51,065 bases of DNA, taken from assembly GCA_017612555.1 (NCBI GenBank), contig JAGAFR010000063.1, positions 1 through 51,065 of the forward strand, read 5' to 3'. Made by a program: the position numbers and the translations under genes. Below, piece after piece: positions 34,079 to 43,311 of this stretch (positions are counted from its first letter, which is position 1; every line of letters starts with the position of its first letter). The notes under the pieces were generated by a model. The model saw nothing but the letters and a program-made list of their open reading frames with translations. It searched no databases and was not told the origin of the DNA. This stretch comes from Lachnospiraceae bacterium (GTDB lineage Bacteria > Bacillota > Clostridia > Lachnospirales > Lachnospiraceae).

Positions 34079-36300
34079 TGAAACCGGATTTTTATGAAGA
34101 CGAAGTGATAGAGGGATTTTATGTTCCTTCCATGCTTAAGAAAGCATGGGGAGTTCAGATGGATGTCCTGAGAGAAACAGACATCATCTGCAGGAGGCAT
34201 AATATCCCTTATTTTGCGGACTGGGGTACGCTTCTTGCCACCATCCGTCACAGCGGTTACATCCCCTGGGATGATGACCTTGACATATCCATGAAACGCA
34301 AAGACTATGAAAGGTTTTTGCGGTACGCCGAAAAAGAGCTTCCGGAAGGATTTAAGGTAATGCATTTTAAAAATCATCCGGGGCATCTGTTCTTTGTCGC
34401 CAGGATCGTCGGCAAACCGAGGATCTGTTTCGAGGAAGACCATCTTACTCGTTTCCACGGATTTCCCTATATAGCAGGTATCGATCTTTTCGTTCTGGAC
34501 AATGTGTGTTCGGATCGGGAGAAGGAATACTTAAGATCAAAGAAGGCCGAGTTTGTCCTCACGGTTGCCGACAATATAGCGGAGAACAGGACGGTCGGGA
34601 AGGAAGCGGAAGAACAGCTTAGGGATTGCGAAAAGTATACCGGACGCAGGATAGACCGTTCTTTAAAAGGCGAAGATCTGCGCGTCAGGATGTATGAACT
34701 GGTTGAAGAGCTGTTTGCGTCTGTTCCGGACGAAGAGTCTGATGCGCTCGTTCAGATGATGCCTTTCGGAATGTACGGAAACACACTCCATATACCAAAG
34801 GAGTATTATCGCGATACGGTAAGGCTTCCTTACATGGACACTGCGATGCCGGTCCCGATATGCTTTGATGCGGTCATGCGCAGAAAATACGGCAATTATA
34901 TGGAGATTCATAAGGCGTGGGGAGGACATGATTATCCGTTCTTCTACGGACAGCATGAGCAGCTCCTTGCTACCCTTGATTTTGAATACCCGGCTTACAA
35001 AGCAACGCCTTCGGATATAACCTGCATGACAGACAGGCTCCCGGGCATCAGTGAAAGATCGGAAGAATACCTTGCGATCATTAAGAATAAGTCATGTGCC
35101 ATAAAAGAAGGCGATAAAGAAGCGACGATCGATCTGCAGAAAGTCATGATCGAATTCGGAACGTCCATAGAGTCGGTTTACGGGGAGGGATACGGCCCGG
35201 TTCCGCTGCTGGAGAGTTCATGCGAGATATTGTATGACATATACTGCGGAAGTAAAGATCCCGACGTGTATGAGAAAACTGTTGAGCCGCTGAGCAGTGT
35301 TGTAAAGGACAGTATACTGGATCGGCACGATATAGTATTCATGCCCTTTGCCGCAAAGCATTGGAAGTATATGGAGCCTTTGTACCATAGATATAAAAGC
35401 GACGACAGGTTCTGTGTTCACGTGATTCCCGTTCCCTATTATTACAAGGCATATGACGGAGTGTTTACGGATGAGGTGTTTGATCCTGCGCAGTACCCTT
35501 CATCTGTCAATATAGAAGATTACAAAGAGGTCGATCTTGAAGGGATGCATCCCGATAAGATTGTCATTCAGAATCCGTTTGATGAATGGAATACCGTCAT
35601 GTCAGTCCTGCCGGAGCATTATTCGGTTGTATTGAAGAAGTATACGGATGAACTCATATATGTGCCTTTCTTTGTAACCGATGATTTTACGGATAAGAGC
35701 GAGCGCGATTATATCAATATGGATCACTATGTATGTATGCCGGGTGTGATAAATGCCGACAGCATCATACTTCAAAGCGATATCATCAGGGATACCTATA
35801 TTGAAAAGATATTGGAGTTTATCGGATCTGACAGTGAAGACATAAGAAGATCCCTTGAAAGAAAGATAACGGCAGATCCGGAGCTTATCATACACGATAC
35901 GGATGAATGTACCGATGGCAAAGACAGTGACGGAAGGAAAACAATACTGTTCTATACATCGATAAGCAGTCTTGCCGAGGGAGGAAGCCGGGCCGTTTGC
36001 AAGATACGAAGCGCTCTTGATGTATTTGCCGCAAGCAGTGACAGGATCAGGGTAGTCTGGATCACGCGATGTTGCAGCGAACTTCCGGGATCGATCGATA
36101 AGATCACGGCGGATGGGTTTAAGGATGAGGTAAAGAGGTTCCTTGATATGAACATCGGGGAATATGTACAGGACCCGGACCCCTGTGAAAATGATGCTTT
36201 TGCTGGATCGTGCGATGCATATTACGGGGAGCCGTCTTCTGTCGCACTTAGTGTATTTTACAGGCATAAACCGATAATGATAATGAATTTGGATGTTTAG
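34078..36300 (+). CDS. LicD-family phosphotransferase fused to a glycerophosphotransferase-like domain
   Basis: The protein has about 740 residues. The N-terminal 300 form a LicD domain (ADWGTLLATIRHSGYIPWDD with the metal-binding DDDLDIS, then MRRKYGNYMEIH), which in other bacteria puts phosphocholine or a related group on surface glycans. After a linker, residues about 410-600 (IVFMPFAAKHWKYMEPL, IPVPYYY, VIQNPFDEWNTV) resemble a domain found with CDP-glycerol glycerophosphotransferases; this part is from memory of similar proteins. The last 100 residues are unassigned. ATG 34078 overlaps the HD-GYP stop, so the two are coupled. The acceptor glycan is unknown. Confidence 0.78.
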   Translation: MKPDFYEDEVIEGFYVPSMLKKAWGVQMDVLRETDIICRRHNIPYFADWGTLLATIRHSGYIPWDDDLDISMKRKDYERFLRYAEKELPEGFKVMHFKNHPGHLFFVARIVGKPRICFEEDHLTRFHGFPYIAGIDLFVLDNVCSDREKEYLRSKKAEFVLTVADNIAENRTVGKEAEEQLRDCEKYTGRRIDRSLKGEDLRVRMYELVEELFASVPDEESDALVQMMPFGMYGNTLHIPKEYYRDTVRLPYMDTAMPVPICFDAVMRRKYGNYMEIHKAWGGHDYPFFYGQHEQLLATLDFEYPAYKATPSDITCMTDRLPGISERSEEYLAIIKNKSCAIKEGDKEATIDLQKVMIEFGTSIESVYGEGYGPVPLLESSCEILYDIYCGSKDPDVYEKTVEPLSSVVKDSILDRHDIVFMPFAAKHWKYMEPLYHRYKSDDRFCVHVIPVPYYYKAYDGVFTDEVFDPAQYPSSVNIEDYKEVDLEGMHPDKIVIQNPFDEWNTVMSVLPEHYSVVLKKYTDELIYVPFFVTDDFTDKSERDYINMDHYVCMPGVINADSIILQSDIIRDTYIEKILEFIGSDSEDIRRSLERKITADPELIIHDTDECTDGKDSDGRKTILFYTSISSLAEGGSRAVCKIRSALDVFAASSDRIRVVWITRCCSELPGSIDKITADGFKDEVKRFLDMNIGEYVQDPDPCENDAFAGSCDAYYGEPSSVALSVFYRHKPIMIMNLDV

Positions 36301-36317
36301 TACATATCTGAATATGA

Positions 36318-36323
36318 TATAAT
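36318..36323 (+). promoter_or_regulatory. Extended -10 promoter of the GH3 gene
   Basis: TGATATAAT forms an extended -10; the -35 region is weak. It lies about 35 bases before ATG 36359. Confidence 0.5.
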
Positions 36324-36358
36324 CATCAGTAGACCAAAGACAGTAAGTGAGGTGTTTT

Positions 36359-38614
36359 ATGGATTCCAAGATCAGATCGCTCGTGAAGAAACTTACTCTT
36401 GAAGAAAAAGTCAGTCTGTGTTCGGGATCGGATTTCTGGCACACAAAAGAGATAGAAAGACTGCAGATACCGTCTGTGATGGTAAGCGACGGCCCGAGCG
36501 GTCTTCGTAAGCAGGATCCCAGATCCGGTATACGTGAAGTCAATAACAGTATTGAATCGGTATGCTTTCCCGCGGCCGTAAACCTTGCGGCAAGCTTTGA
36601 TACGGATCTGGTAAGAACCGTCGGAGAGGCGATCGGAGATGAATGTCAGGCTGAAAATGTTGCGGCGATACTGGCACCCGGATGTAATATAAAAAGATCA
36701 CCGCTCTGCGGAAGGAACTTTGAATACTATTCCGAAGATCCTTATCTGTCAGGTAAGACAGCAGCCGCATATATAAAAGGTGTTCAGTCAAAGGGAGTCG
36801 GAACATCACTTAAGCATTTCTGTGCAAACAACCAGGAGTTCCGGCGCAACTCATACGATTCGAGGATGGATGAGAGAACCCTTCGTGAGATATATCTGAA
36901 GGGATTTGAGATCGCGGTAAAAGAGTCTTCGCCATGGACCGTGATGTGCGCATACAATATGGTCAATGGTATCCAGATGTCAGAGAACAAAAGGCTTCTT
37001 ACTGATATTCTGAGAAAAGAATGGGGATTTGAAGGCATTGTCGTCAGCGATTGGGGAGCCGTAAGAGATCGTGTGAAAGGTATCGCGGCAGGACTTGATC
37101 TGGAGATGCCGGGATCAGGCGGAACTTATGACCGGCTTGTGATCGAAGCCGTACGGAATAAAGAACTTGCAGAAGAAGATCTTGACGCATGTGTTGAGAG
37201 GATACTTGATTTTGTATTTAAGGCAGCAATGAACCATGATGAAGGTGCAACATGGGATAAAGGAAAGCATCACAGTCTTGTCAGGGATATTGCCGGAGAA
37301 TGCATGGTGCTCCTTAAGAATGAGAACAGGGTTCTTCCGATAAAAGGCAGTGATTATATCCTGCTTGTGGGAGGCTTTGCAAAGAATCCGCGTTATCAGG
37401 GCGGCGGTAGTTCTCATATCAGATCGGGAAATATCGATTCACTTCTGATCGGATACCAGTGGAACTCCAAGCTCATATACGAGGAAGGCTTCTCCGCCTT
37501 GGATGATAAATATGATAAAGCAAGATTCGAACGAGCTGTCGCAGCAGCCAGGGATGTTGATAAGGTCATCGTCTTTGCGGGGCTTCCGGAGTCGTATGAA
37601 TCAGAGGGCTATGACAGGAAGCATATGGATCTGCCGCAGGTTCAGAACGACCTCATCGATGCGATAGCAGCCATTAACAGGAACGTGATAGTGGTCCTGG
37701 AGAACGGGTCGCCTGTTACGATGCCGTGGGCTGACAAGGTTGAGGGAATACTTGAAACTTACCTGTCCGGTGAGGGAGTCGGGGTAGCAACCGCACTTGC
37801 GCTTTCCGGAAAGGTCAATCCTTCCGGTCGTCTGCCCGAGACGATACCGCTCAGACTGGAGGATAATCCGTCGTATCTTAATTTTGCCGGAGACAGTTCG
37901 GTTATCGATTACAGGGAGGGCATTTTTGTGGGTTACAGGTATTACTCCCGAAAGAAAATGCCGGTTCGTTTTCCTTTCGGTCACGGTCTGTCATACAGTA
38001 CTTTCTCATACGGCATGATGACAACGGATGCAGATAAGATGCTTGACAATGAAACACTTGAAGTGACCGTGGATGTCATCAATGAAAGTGATGTTCCGGG
38101 CAAGGAAGTTGTCCAGCTTTATGTTGAGGCCGATATCCCGAATACAAGGATCAGAAGGGCGGTCAGAGAGCTTAAGGGATTTTGCAAGGTATTTCTTGAT
38201 GCGCACGAAAGGAAAGCAGTGAGCTTTATCCTTGATAAGAGCGCATTTGCATATTATGACGAGGAACTGTCTGACTGGTATGTTGAGCCGGGAGATTATC
38301 GGATTGAGATATGCAGAAACGCCGATGAGGTCATAATGTACAAAACAGTGACGGTTACGCCCAAGAAGCCTAAAAAGCCCGTATATGATGAGAACTCCGT
38401 ATATAAGGATATAATGGAAGACAGCAGGGCAGCCAGGATCGCGAAACCGTTCTATGAAAAGCACCTTGGTTCCACCGAAGTCTTTGGAGAACATCCCGAG
38501 GACAGTCTGGCTGACATGACAATTCGAAGTGTGGTAAATCTCGGATTTGGTGATTTTTCTTACGAGGAGATGAGTGAACTCATAAACAGACTTAACGGGC
38601 GGAAAGAAGATTAG
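36359..38614 (+). CDS. Glycoside hydrolase family 3 beta-glycosidase
   Basis: The 751-residue protein has a GH3 N-terminal barrel with the nucleophile region GIVVSDWGAV and the substrate loop KHFCANNQEFRR, a GH3 C-terminal alpha/beta sandwich and a fibronectin-III-like domain (about 580-680). An extra 70 residues at the C-terminus are not assigned. There is no signal peptide, so it is probably a cytoplasmic beta-glucosidase or beta-xylosidase acting on imported oligosaccharides. It suits a plant-fibre-degrading gut or rumen organism. The next gene starts 12 bases later. Confidence 0.93.
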   Translation: MDSKIRSLVKKLTLEEKVSLCSGSDFWHTKEIERLQIPSVMVSDGPSGLRKQDPRSGIREVNNSIESVCFPAAVNLAASFDTDLVRTVGEAIGDECQAENVAAILAPGCNIKRSPLCGRNFEYYSEDPYLSGKTAAAYIKGVQSKGVGTSLKHFCANNQEFRRNSYDSRMDERTLREIYLKGFEIAVKESSPWTVMCAYNMVNGIQMSENKRLLTDILRKEWGFEGIVVSDWGAVRDRVKGIAAGLDLEMPGSGGTYDRLVIEAVRNKELAEEDLDACVERILDFVFKAAMNHDEGATWDKGKHHSLVRDIAGECMVLLKNENRVLPIKGSDYILLVGGFAKNPRYQGGGSSHIRSGNIDSLLIGYQWNSKLIYEEGFSALDDKYDKARFERAVAAARDVDKVIVFAGLPESYESEGYDRKHMDLPQVQNDLIDAIAAINRNVIVVLENGSPVTMPWADKVEGILETYLSGEGVGVATALALSGKVNPSGRLPETIPLRLEDNPSYLNFAGDSSVIDYREGIFVGYRYYSRKKMPVRFPFGHGLSYSTFSYGMMTTDADKMLDNETLEVTVDVINESDVPGKEVVQLYVEADIPNTRIRRAVRELKGFCKVFLDAHERKAVSFILDKSAFAYYDEELSDWYVEPGDYRIEICRNADEVIMYKTVTVTPKKPKKPVYDENSVYKDIMEDSRAARIAKPFYEKHLGSTEVFGEHPEDSLADMTIRSVVNLGFGDFSYEEMSELINRLNGRKED

Positions 38615-38626
38615 GGAGGAAGACAG

Positions 38627-40861
38627 ATGTTTCATCACGGATTATTGACAAAGAAGAGAATGATCGCGGCTATAGCACTCGTATGTACGTTTTCTTTTGC
38701 AGTACAGGGATGTGCAAACGTATCGGTGAACACACAGAATGCGGTGGAGGAACAATCAGAGGATTCTCAGGAAGCAAAGACATCTGACGGTGATATTTCC
38801 GGAGAAGTCAAAACGTGGACGAGAAAGAGTCTTCTTCCGCTTACCAATGATGAAAGTGAATTTGATGATCTTAAAGCTGCCGTTCCCGCAATAGAGATCG
38901 CGGATGACATGAGCAATATCATCAATAATGAAGACTATGAGTACTATGATAAGGAATGGAAGGATAAGATCAAAAATAACGGTTTTGTTGTATCGGACGG
39001 TGCGGGAAAGGAGTTCTTCGAACTCTATGAGATGAACCGTTACGTACAGACGCCCAACTTTGTGACTGTTGATTCCATGATGCATACTTATCATATTTAC
39101 TTTGCTTACCTGATGAGAGATATCGAGAAGGAACATCTGTATGACGGTCTTAGTAAGCTTACAAAGGGTATGCTGGAGATCTCCTGTGATCAGTATGACA
39201 AGCTGAAGGGAAGTGAATGGGAGTCTGCATCACAAAGAAGTGTTGCACTTTTTGCCGTTGCGGATAAGCTTCTTGACGATTCGGCAAAATGCCCTTCAGA
39301 GGTCGAGGATATAGTTAAGACCGAGTATGATCATATAATGAGCGCCGAGGGGATCGATACATCCGCTCTGACGGAAGAGGATGAAGATTACAGCCAGTAC
39401 AAGCCGCGTGGATACTATGAAGGCGATGCTGTTCTGGAAAAGTATTTCCGGGCTATGATGTGGTACGGAAGACGTCAGTTCACTCAGAATAAAGAAGACA
39501 TGGACAGGACTGCTTTTCTGATCACTCTTGCACTTGATAAAGGTGATCATGATCTGTGGAGCGATATATATGAGGTTACTTCCTTCTTTGCGGGAGCAAG
39601 TGATGATCTGGGATACTATGAATACATGCCGGCGATCATCGAAGCGTACGGTGAATCGGTTGATGTATCGTCCGTTGCAGGTAATGAAGATGCATGGAAA
39701 AAATTCCATGATCTTACCGGGAAAATGAGAGCCCCGAGGATCAATTCCATACCTATAGAAGATTCAGACGACGAAAGTAATGTGATACCCGGATACAGAT
39801 TTATGGGTCAGCGCTTTACGATAGATGCGACCATCATGCAGGAACTCACATACAGAAGAGTGGGTGAATTCGAGGATGAAGACAAGAGACTGCTTCCGGA
39901 TTTTCTTGATGTTCCGGCAGCCCTCGGATCTGATATGGCATATTCCATACTTAAAGATATGGGAGCGACCAAATACAAGAACTATGATAAGAACATGGAG
40001 ACCATGAGACAGGAGTTTTCCGGAAACGAGCTTACGATCTGGAATGCGAGCCTGTATGCGGGATGGCTTAATACACTTCGCCCGCTTCTTGAGAAAAAGA
40101 CAGATGGTTACCCAACATTCATGCAAAATGATGAGTGGATCAAAAAAGATATCGAGACGTTTGCAGGAAGCTATACCGAGCTTAAGCATGATACAGTGCT
40201 TTATTCAAAACAGGTAATGGCCGAGATGGGCGGCGGCTGGGATGATGAAAAGGATTTCAGAGGATATGTTGAGCCCGAGCCTCTTGTATTTTCAAGATTC
40301 GAGAATCTGGCAAAGAATACCGCGCAGGGACTTGATGAACTCGGATACCTGTCGCCGGCAGACAAAGATAATCTTGAAAAGCTTGCGGATCTGGCAAATA
40401 AGTTAAAAACCATATCCGTCAAAGAGCTTAAGGATGAGAAACTTACGGATGATGAATTTGAGCTTATTGAGACATACGGCGGCGAGATAGAGCATTTCTG
40501 GCTGGATGCCATGAAGGCACAGACCGGAGATGAGTATCCCTCATCCGAAAACTATCCTGCCGCACTCGTTGTCGACGTGGCGACCGATCCCAACGGACGC
40601 GTGCTTCAGATGGCAACAGGCGATCCCGCGATTATCTACGTTGTCGTTCCGGTGGAAGGAAAGCTGCGTATAGCTGAAGGAAGCGTATACAGTTTCTATG
40701 AATTTGAACAGCCTATATCCGACAGATTGACCGATTCCGAATGGAGAAAGAAGATGGGATTTTCCGTCGAGGATTATGATAACATGGTTCCTTACGGGAA
40801 GGCATACGATCATCCCGACTGGGCGACCGGTTACAGGTATGTCTATAAATACGAAGAATAA
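38627..40861 (+). CDS. DUF3160-like lipoprotein
   Basis: The 744-residue exported lipoprotein has a signal peptide with the lipid-linked Cys in VQGCAN (about residue 29), an acidic Ser/Glu-rich linker, then a large mostly helical domain (NFVTVDSMMHTYHIYFAYLM; RAMMWYGRRQF; AGWLNTLRPLLE) that matches the DUF3160 family as I know it. No enzyme activity is established. The ribosome site is GGGAGGAAG. It is co-transcribed with the GH3 gene and with the small protein gene that overlaps its stop. Confidence 0.8.
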   Translation: MFHHGLLTKKRMIAAIALVCTFSFAVQGCANVSVNTQNAVEEQSEDSQEAKTSDGDISGEVKTWTRKSLLPLTNDESEFDDLKAAVPAIEIADDMSNIINNEDYEYYDKEWKDKIKNNGFVVSDGAGKEFFELYEMNRYVQTPNFVTVDSMMHTYHIYFAYLMRDIEKEHLYDGLSKLTKGMLEISCDQYDKLKGSEWESASQRSVALFAVADKLLDDSAKCPSEVEDIVKTEYDHIMSAEGIDTSALTEEDEDYSQYKPRGYYEGDAVLEKYFRAMMWYGRRQFTQNKEDMDRTAFLITLALDKGDHDLWSDIYEVTSFFAGASDDLGYYEYMPAIIEAYGESVDVSSVAGNEDAWKKFHDLTGKMRAPRINSIPIEDSDDESNVIPGYRFMGQRFTIDATIMQELTYRRVGEFEDEDKRLLPDFLDVPAALGSDMAYSILKDMGATKYKNYDKNMETMRQEFSGNELTIWNASLYAGWLNTLRPLLEKKTDGYPTFMQNDEWIKKDIETFAGSYTELKHDTVLYSKQVMAEMGGGWDDEKDFRGYVEPEPLVFSRFENLAKNTAQGLDELGYLSPADKDNLEKLADLANKLKTISVKELKDEKLTDDEFELIETYGGEIEHFWLDAMKAQTGDEYPSSENYPAALVVDVATDPNGRVLQMATGDPAIIYVVVPVEGKLRIAEGSVYSFYEFEQPISDRLTDSEWRKKMGFSVEDYDNMVPYGKAYDHPDWATGYRYVYKYEE

Positions 40862-41376
40862 TGAAACTAAGAAACACCATTCTCATTATAATCGCAGTTT
40901 TGATCACAGCAGCAATCGCTGCTGTGATTTTTAACAGATTGTCCGTGCTGCCGCCTGTCTGCAAAACCGTCATATCGCAGGACGGTAAGATCTGCATAAC
41001 GGAAGACGGAAGACGGATCACCGTTTCGGAAGAAGACGAGGTGATCTGGCAGCTTCCGAAGGAAGTTCTTGCCCAGGACTTTCTGTTTGAAGATGTGGAT
41101 CATGACGGACGCGATGAACTCATTATACTGTGCTGGAAGAGAGGCAGATTCGGAAAGAGAAGACCTTCTTGGGTTAAGAGGGATGAGATAGGCTGGTCGC
41201 AGCATATATTTATATATGAAGTTGAAGGAGACACGGTAAAGCCCAAGTGGATGGCTTCCGATATAGGAATGAAAGCGGTATCGTGGAAATTCGATGACGG
41301 GAAGCTGATCATTACAGACACCGACAATGTTACTACAGAGTGGGTTTGGATATCATGGGGATTGGAGAAACTGTAG
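40861..41376 (+). CDS. Membrane-anchored protein with an FG-GAP-like motif
   Basis: The 171-residue protein has one N-terminal membrane helix (about 6-26) and a small outer domain. DVDHDGRDELIILCW (about 79-93) resembles an FG-GAP/VCBS calcium-binding repeat unit. Its ATG overlaps the stop of the DUF3160-like lipoprotein by 1 base (TAATG), so the two may act together at the cell surface. The function is unknown. Confidence 0.75.
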   Translation: MKLRNTILIIIAVLITAAIAAVIFNRLSVLPPVCKTVISQDGKICITEDGRRITVSEEDEVIWQLPKEVLAQDFLFEDVDHDGRDELIILCWKRGRFGKRRPSWVKRDEIGWSQHIFIYEVEGDTVKPKWMASDIGMKAVSWKFDDGKLIITDTDNVTTEWVWISWGLEKL

Positions 41377-41396
41377 ATTTTATTAAAATGCTGTGA

Positions 41397-41436
41397 TATA
41401 ATTAATAACAGCGTAAACACGGATGTTTACCGATAT
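41397..41436 (+). promoter_or_regulatory. Dual promoter region: extended -10 and SigD-like -10
   Basis: TGATATAAT (TATAAT at 41397-41402) is a sigma-A extended -10. Downstream, CCGATATAAC (CCGATAT at 41430-41436) matches the SigD -10 seen at 26813, with TAAA only 12 bases upstream, 3-4 short of the optimum. An inverted repeat TAAACA/TGTTTA lies between them, as at 26.8 kb. Confidence 0.45.
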
Positions 41437-41478
41437 AACTTTTAGTTATCGTATTGCATGGAAGCATGGGGGTACAAA

Positions 41479-41844
41479 ATGGAAGCTATAAGAGAACAGA
41501 AGTTAGAAGCACTTAGGACGGCATCGGATTATCTTGACAGACTGATCCCTGCCATGGAACAGGTTATTTCAGAGATCAAGGGTGAAATGCAGGAGGATAC
41601 GATAGATTTTCTTCTGCATATCATGGACGGATTCAATTTTATGATCGAGACATATAATGTTACGAGAGATATGATCAATGATCCGGAGCCTTTGATCAAT
41701 GATGAGCAGCTTGAAAAGGTTGTCAATTCCCTCAGTGACAGTTTTTCGAAGAAGGATTATCCGGCGATATCGGATGAGCTGGAAAGCGATATAATACCTT
41801 TCCTGAAAGTGTTCAAGGAAGCAGCACATAAGAAGACTTCGTGA
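41479..41844 (+). CDS. Small helical protein of unknown function
   Basis: The 121-residue, acidic, almost wholly helical protein has no signal peptide or membrane helix. ATG 41479 behind GGGGG is preferred to ATG 41458. The upstream region carries a SigD-like -10, and the gene faces a FliD-like gene, so a part in flagellar assembly (for example as an export chaperone) is possible. That is inference from context; I recognise no family. Confidence 0.7.
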   Translation: MEAIREQKLEALRTASDYLDRLIPAMEQVISEIKGEMQEDTIDFLLHIMDGFNFMIETYNVTRDMINDPEPLINDEQLEKVVNSLSDSFSKKDYPAISDELESDIIPFLKVFKEAAHKKTS

Positions 41845-41859
41845 TAATGAGTAAGCAGA

Positions 41860-41906
41860 TATAAGAAATAAGCAGCCCTGCAATTGCAGAGCTGCTTATT
41901 TCTTAT
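41860..41906. terminator. Long symmetrical hairpin between convergent genes
   Basis: TATAAGAAATAAGCAGC pairs perfectly with its complement 13 bases away (17-bp stem), and the loop itself contains CTGCAATTGCAG. AT-rich arms flank the GC core on both strands, so it could terminate transcription from both sides. Confidence 0.7.
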
Positions 41907-41962
41907 AAGGGGGCTCGGGAGAACAAGGACGCTCGCCCATTAGAAGCCTGTTTTGCGGGATG

Positions 41963-42001
41963 GACATGAGGACTCCGTCTGCTTTGCAGACACCTCATGT
42001 C
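41963..42001 (-). terminator. Two-part hairpin after the FliD-like gene
   Basis: GACATGAGG/CCTCATGTC (9 bp) encloses GTCTGC-ttt-GCAGAC (6 bp). It lies 2-3 bases past the stop of the minus-strand gene and has no clear T run on that strand. Confidence 0.6.
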
Positions 42002-42003
42002 AG

Positions 42004-43311
42004 TTAACAATAACTCGAAAACATCATTCCGCTGTAGTTGCTTGTTACGTACGGGGTTGCAAATCCATGTCCGGGATTCTTGTATGCAACTATTGTCTTC
42101 TGAGTATATTCCATCGGATCAAGAGCCACTTTGTTGGCACGTGCAAGAACTCCCTCGGTAAACTTCTTGATGGGTGCGAACTGATTCATGGCATCATCTT
42201 CACGGGCTGTCTGCGTGAGGAGATTATTGTCAATATTGATCGTTCCGTCCTCAGCAAAGTTAAGACCGATGGATTCGAGTTCAGACGAATACAACTGTGC
42301 AACCTTGTTCATCTCGCGTACGAGCTTCTTCGAGTAAGGCTGCGACTCGGCGTAGGAGTTGATATTATTGATGAATGAGTTGTAACCGTTCACAAGGTTT
42401 GAGATATTCTCCGTGACGGATTCAACGTCTGTCTTAAGACCGATGCTTGCAACGGATCCTTCTTCGCTGACCCCTTTGAGATTGATATCATACATCTTCT
42501 CGATCGAGAAGTGGTTGGAGAAGGTACTGCGCTGTTCCCCGTTCAAAGTAAACAGAGAGTTCTGCGGGTACTCTGTAACATCTCCTATACCGAAATAGTC
42601 AACCGTACCTGCGGTCTTATGCGTATTATTATCGGAAATAATGAAGTTCACGCCTTCAGAGGTCCTTACACCGGTGTCATCGGACTTGATCGAAAGGGCA
42701 ACCCTGCCGTTGTCGTCGGTAAGGACGGAGGCATTGACTCCTATATTGGAACGTGTGATAAGCCTTGACAGCTTTTCTTCCACGATCTTGTTCGTATCGT
42801 TCTCTCCTATATTGAACTGGAATTCGTAGTCCATATCTCTTGCATGGATATCGAATGAATATGTTCCGGGTTCGAGTCCCATCTCATCAGGCTCCAGGAA
42901 CTTACCGCGGTTTTCCTGAACTCCGGCAAGCTGTTCGACAGAGATCTCAAGTGTGGGTATTGAATCGGGATCCAGGTCGGCTCCGCCGATGAACGAAGCC
43001 TGAACAACGTCTTCATCACTGGATGCTACTGCCTTCTGATCGAGGTAGCTGTCCGAATCATCCATCGAAAGAGAAGAGATAACATTCTTAAGAGATCTTG
43101 CATTCTCTTTAAGACCCACTGCAAACTCCTGAGTAGACGGAGAATTGTCAAGCAGGAACAGGGGCGCTTCTTTATTCATCTTAACAATGGAATTATACAG
43201 ACCACGAAGCTCGCTCTTCTTATGGGTATCATACTTGCTGTTGGTACCCGTCGGCGCATACGTGGTCAGGAAATGATTATAGACCGTAGAAATAGTTGTA
43301 TTGTCAGCCAT
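42004..43311 (-). CDS. FliD-like flagellar cap/hook-associated protein
   Basis: The protein has about 435 residues and is the only clear minus-strand gene. The C-terminal third has the FliD signature pattern (VNGYNSFINNINSYAES, LYSSELESIGLNFAEDGTIN), and the middle has the FliD-type domain where the fold GTYSFDIHARDMDYEFQFNI occurs. It is shorter than many FliD proteins, and no other flagellar gene adjoins it. The start at 43311 follows a good AAAGGAGGGG; an in-frame ATG 16 codons upstream is less likely. Orphan FliD-like proteins occur in motile Lachnospiraceae, so it may be a variant cap or a secreted relative. Confidence 0.78.
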   Translation of the reverse strand: MADNTTISTVYNHFLTTYAPTGTNSKYDTHKKSELRGLYNSIVKMNKEAPLFLLDNSPSTQEFAVGLKENARSLKNVISSLSMDDSDSYLDQKAVASSDEDVVQASFIGGADLDPDSIPTLEISVEQLAGVQENRGKFLEPDEMGLEPGTYSFDIHARDMDYEFQFNIGENDTNKIVEEKLSRLITRSNIGVNASVLTDDNGRVALSIKSDDTGVRTSEGVNFIISDNNTHKTAGTVDYFGIGDVTEYPQNSLFTLNGEQRSTFSNHFSIEKMYDINLKGVSEEGSVASIGLKTDVESVTENISNLVNGYNSFINNINSYAESQPYSKKLVREMNKVAQLYSSELESIGLNFAEDGTINIDNNLLTQTAREDDAMNQFAPIKKFTEGVLARANKVALDPMEYTQKTIVAYKNPGHGFATPYVTSNYSGMMFSSYC

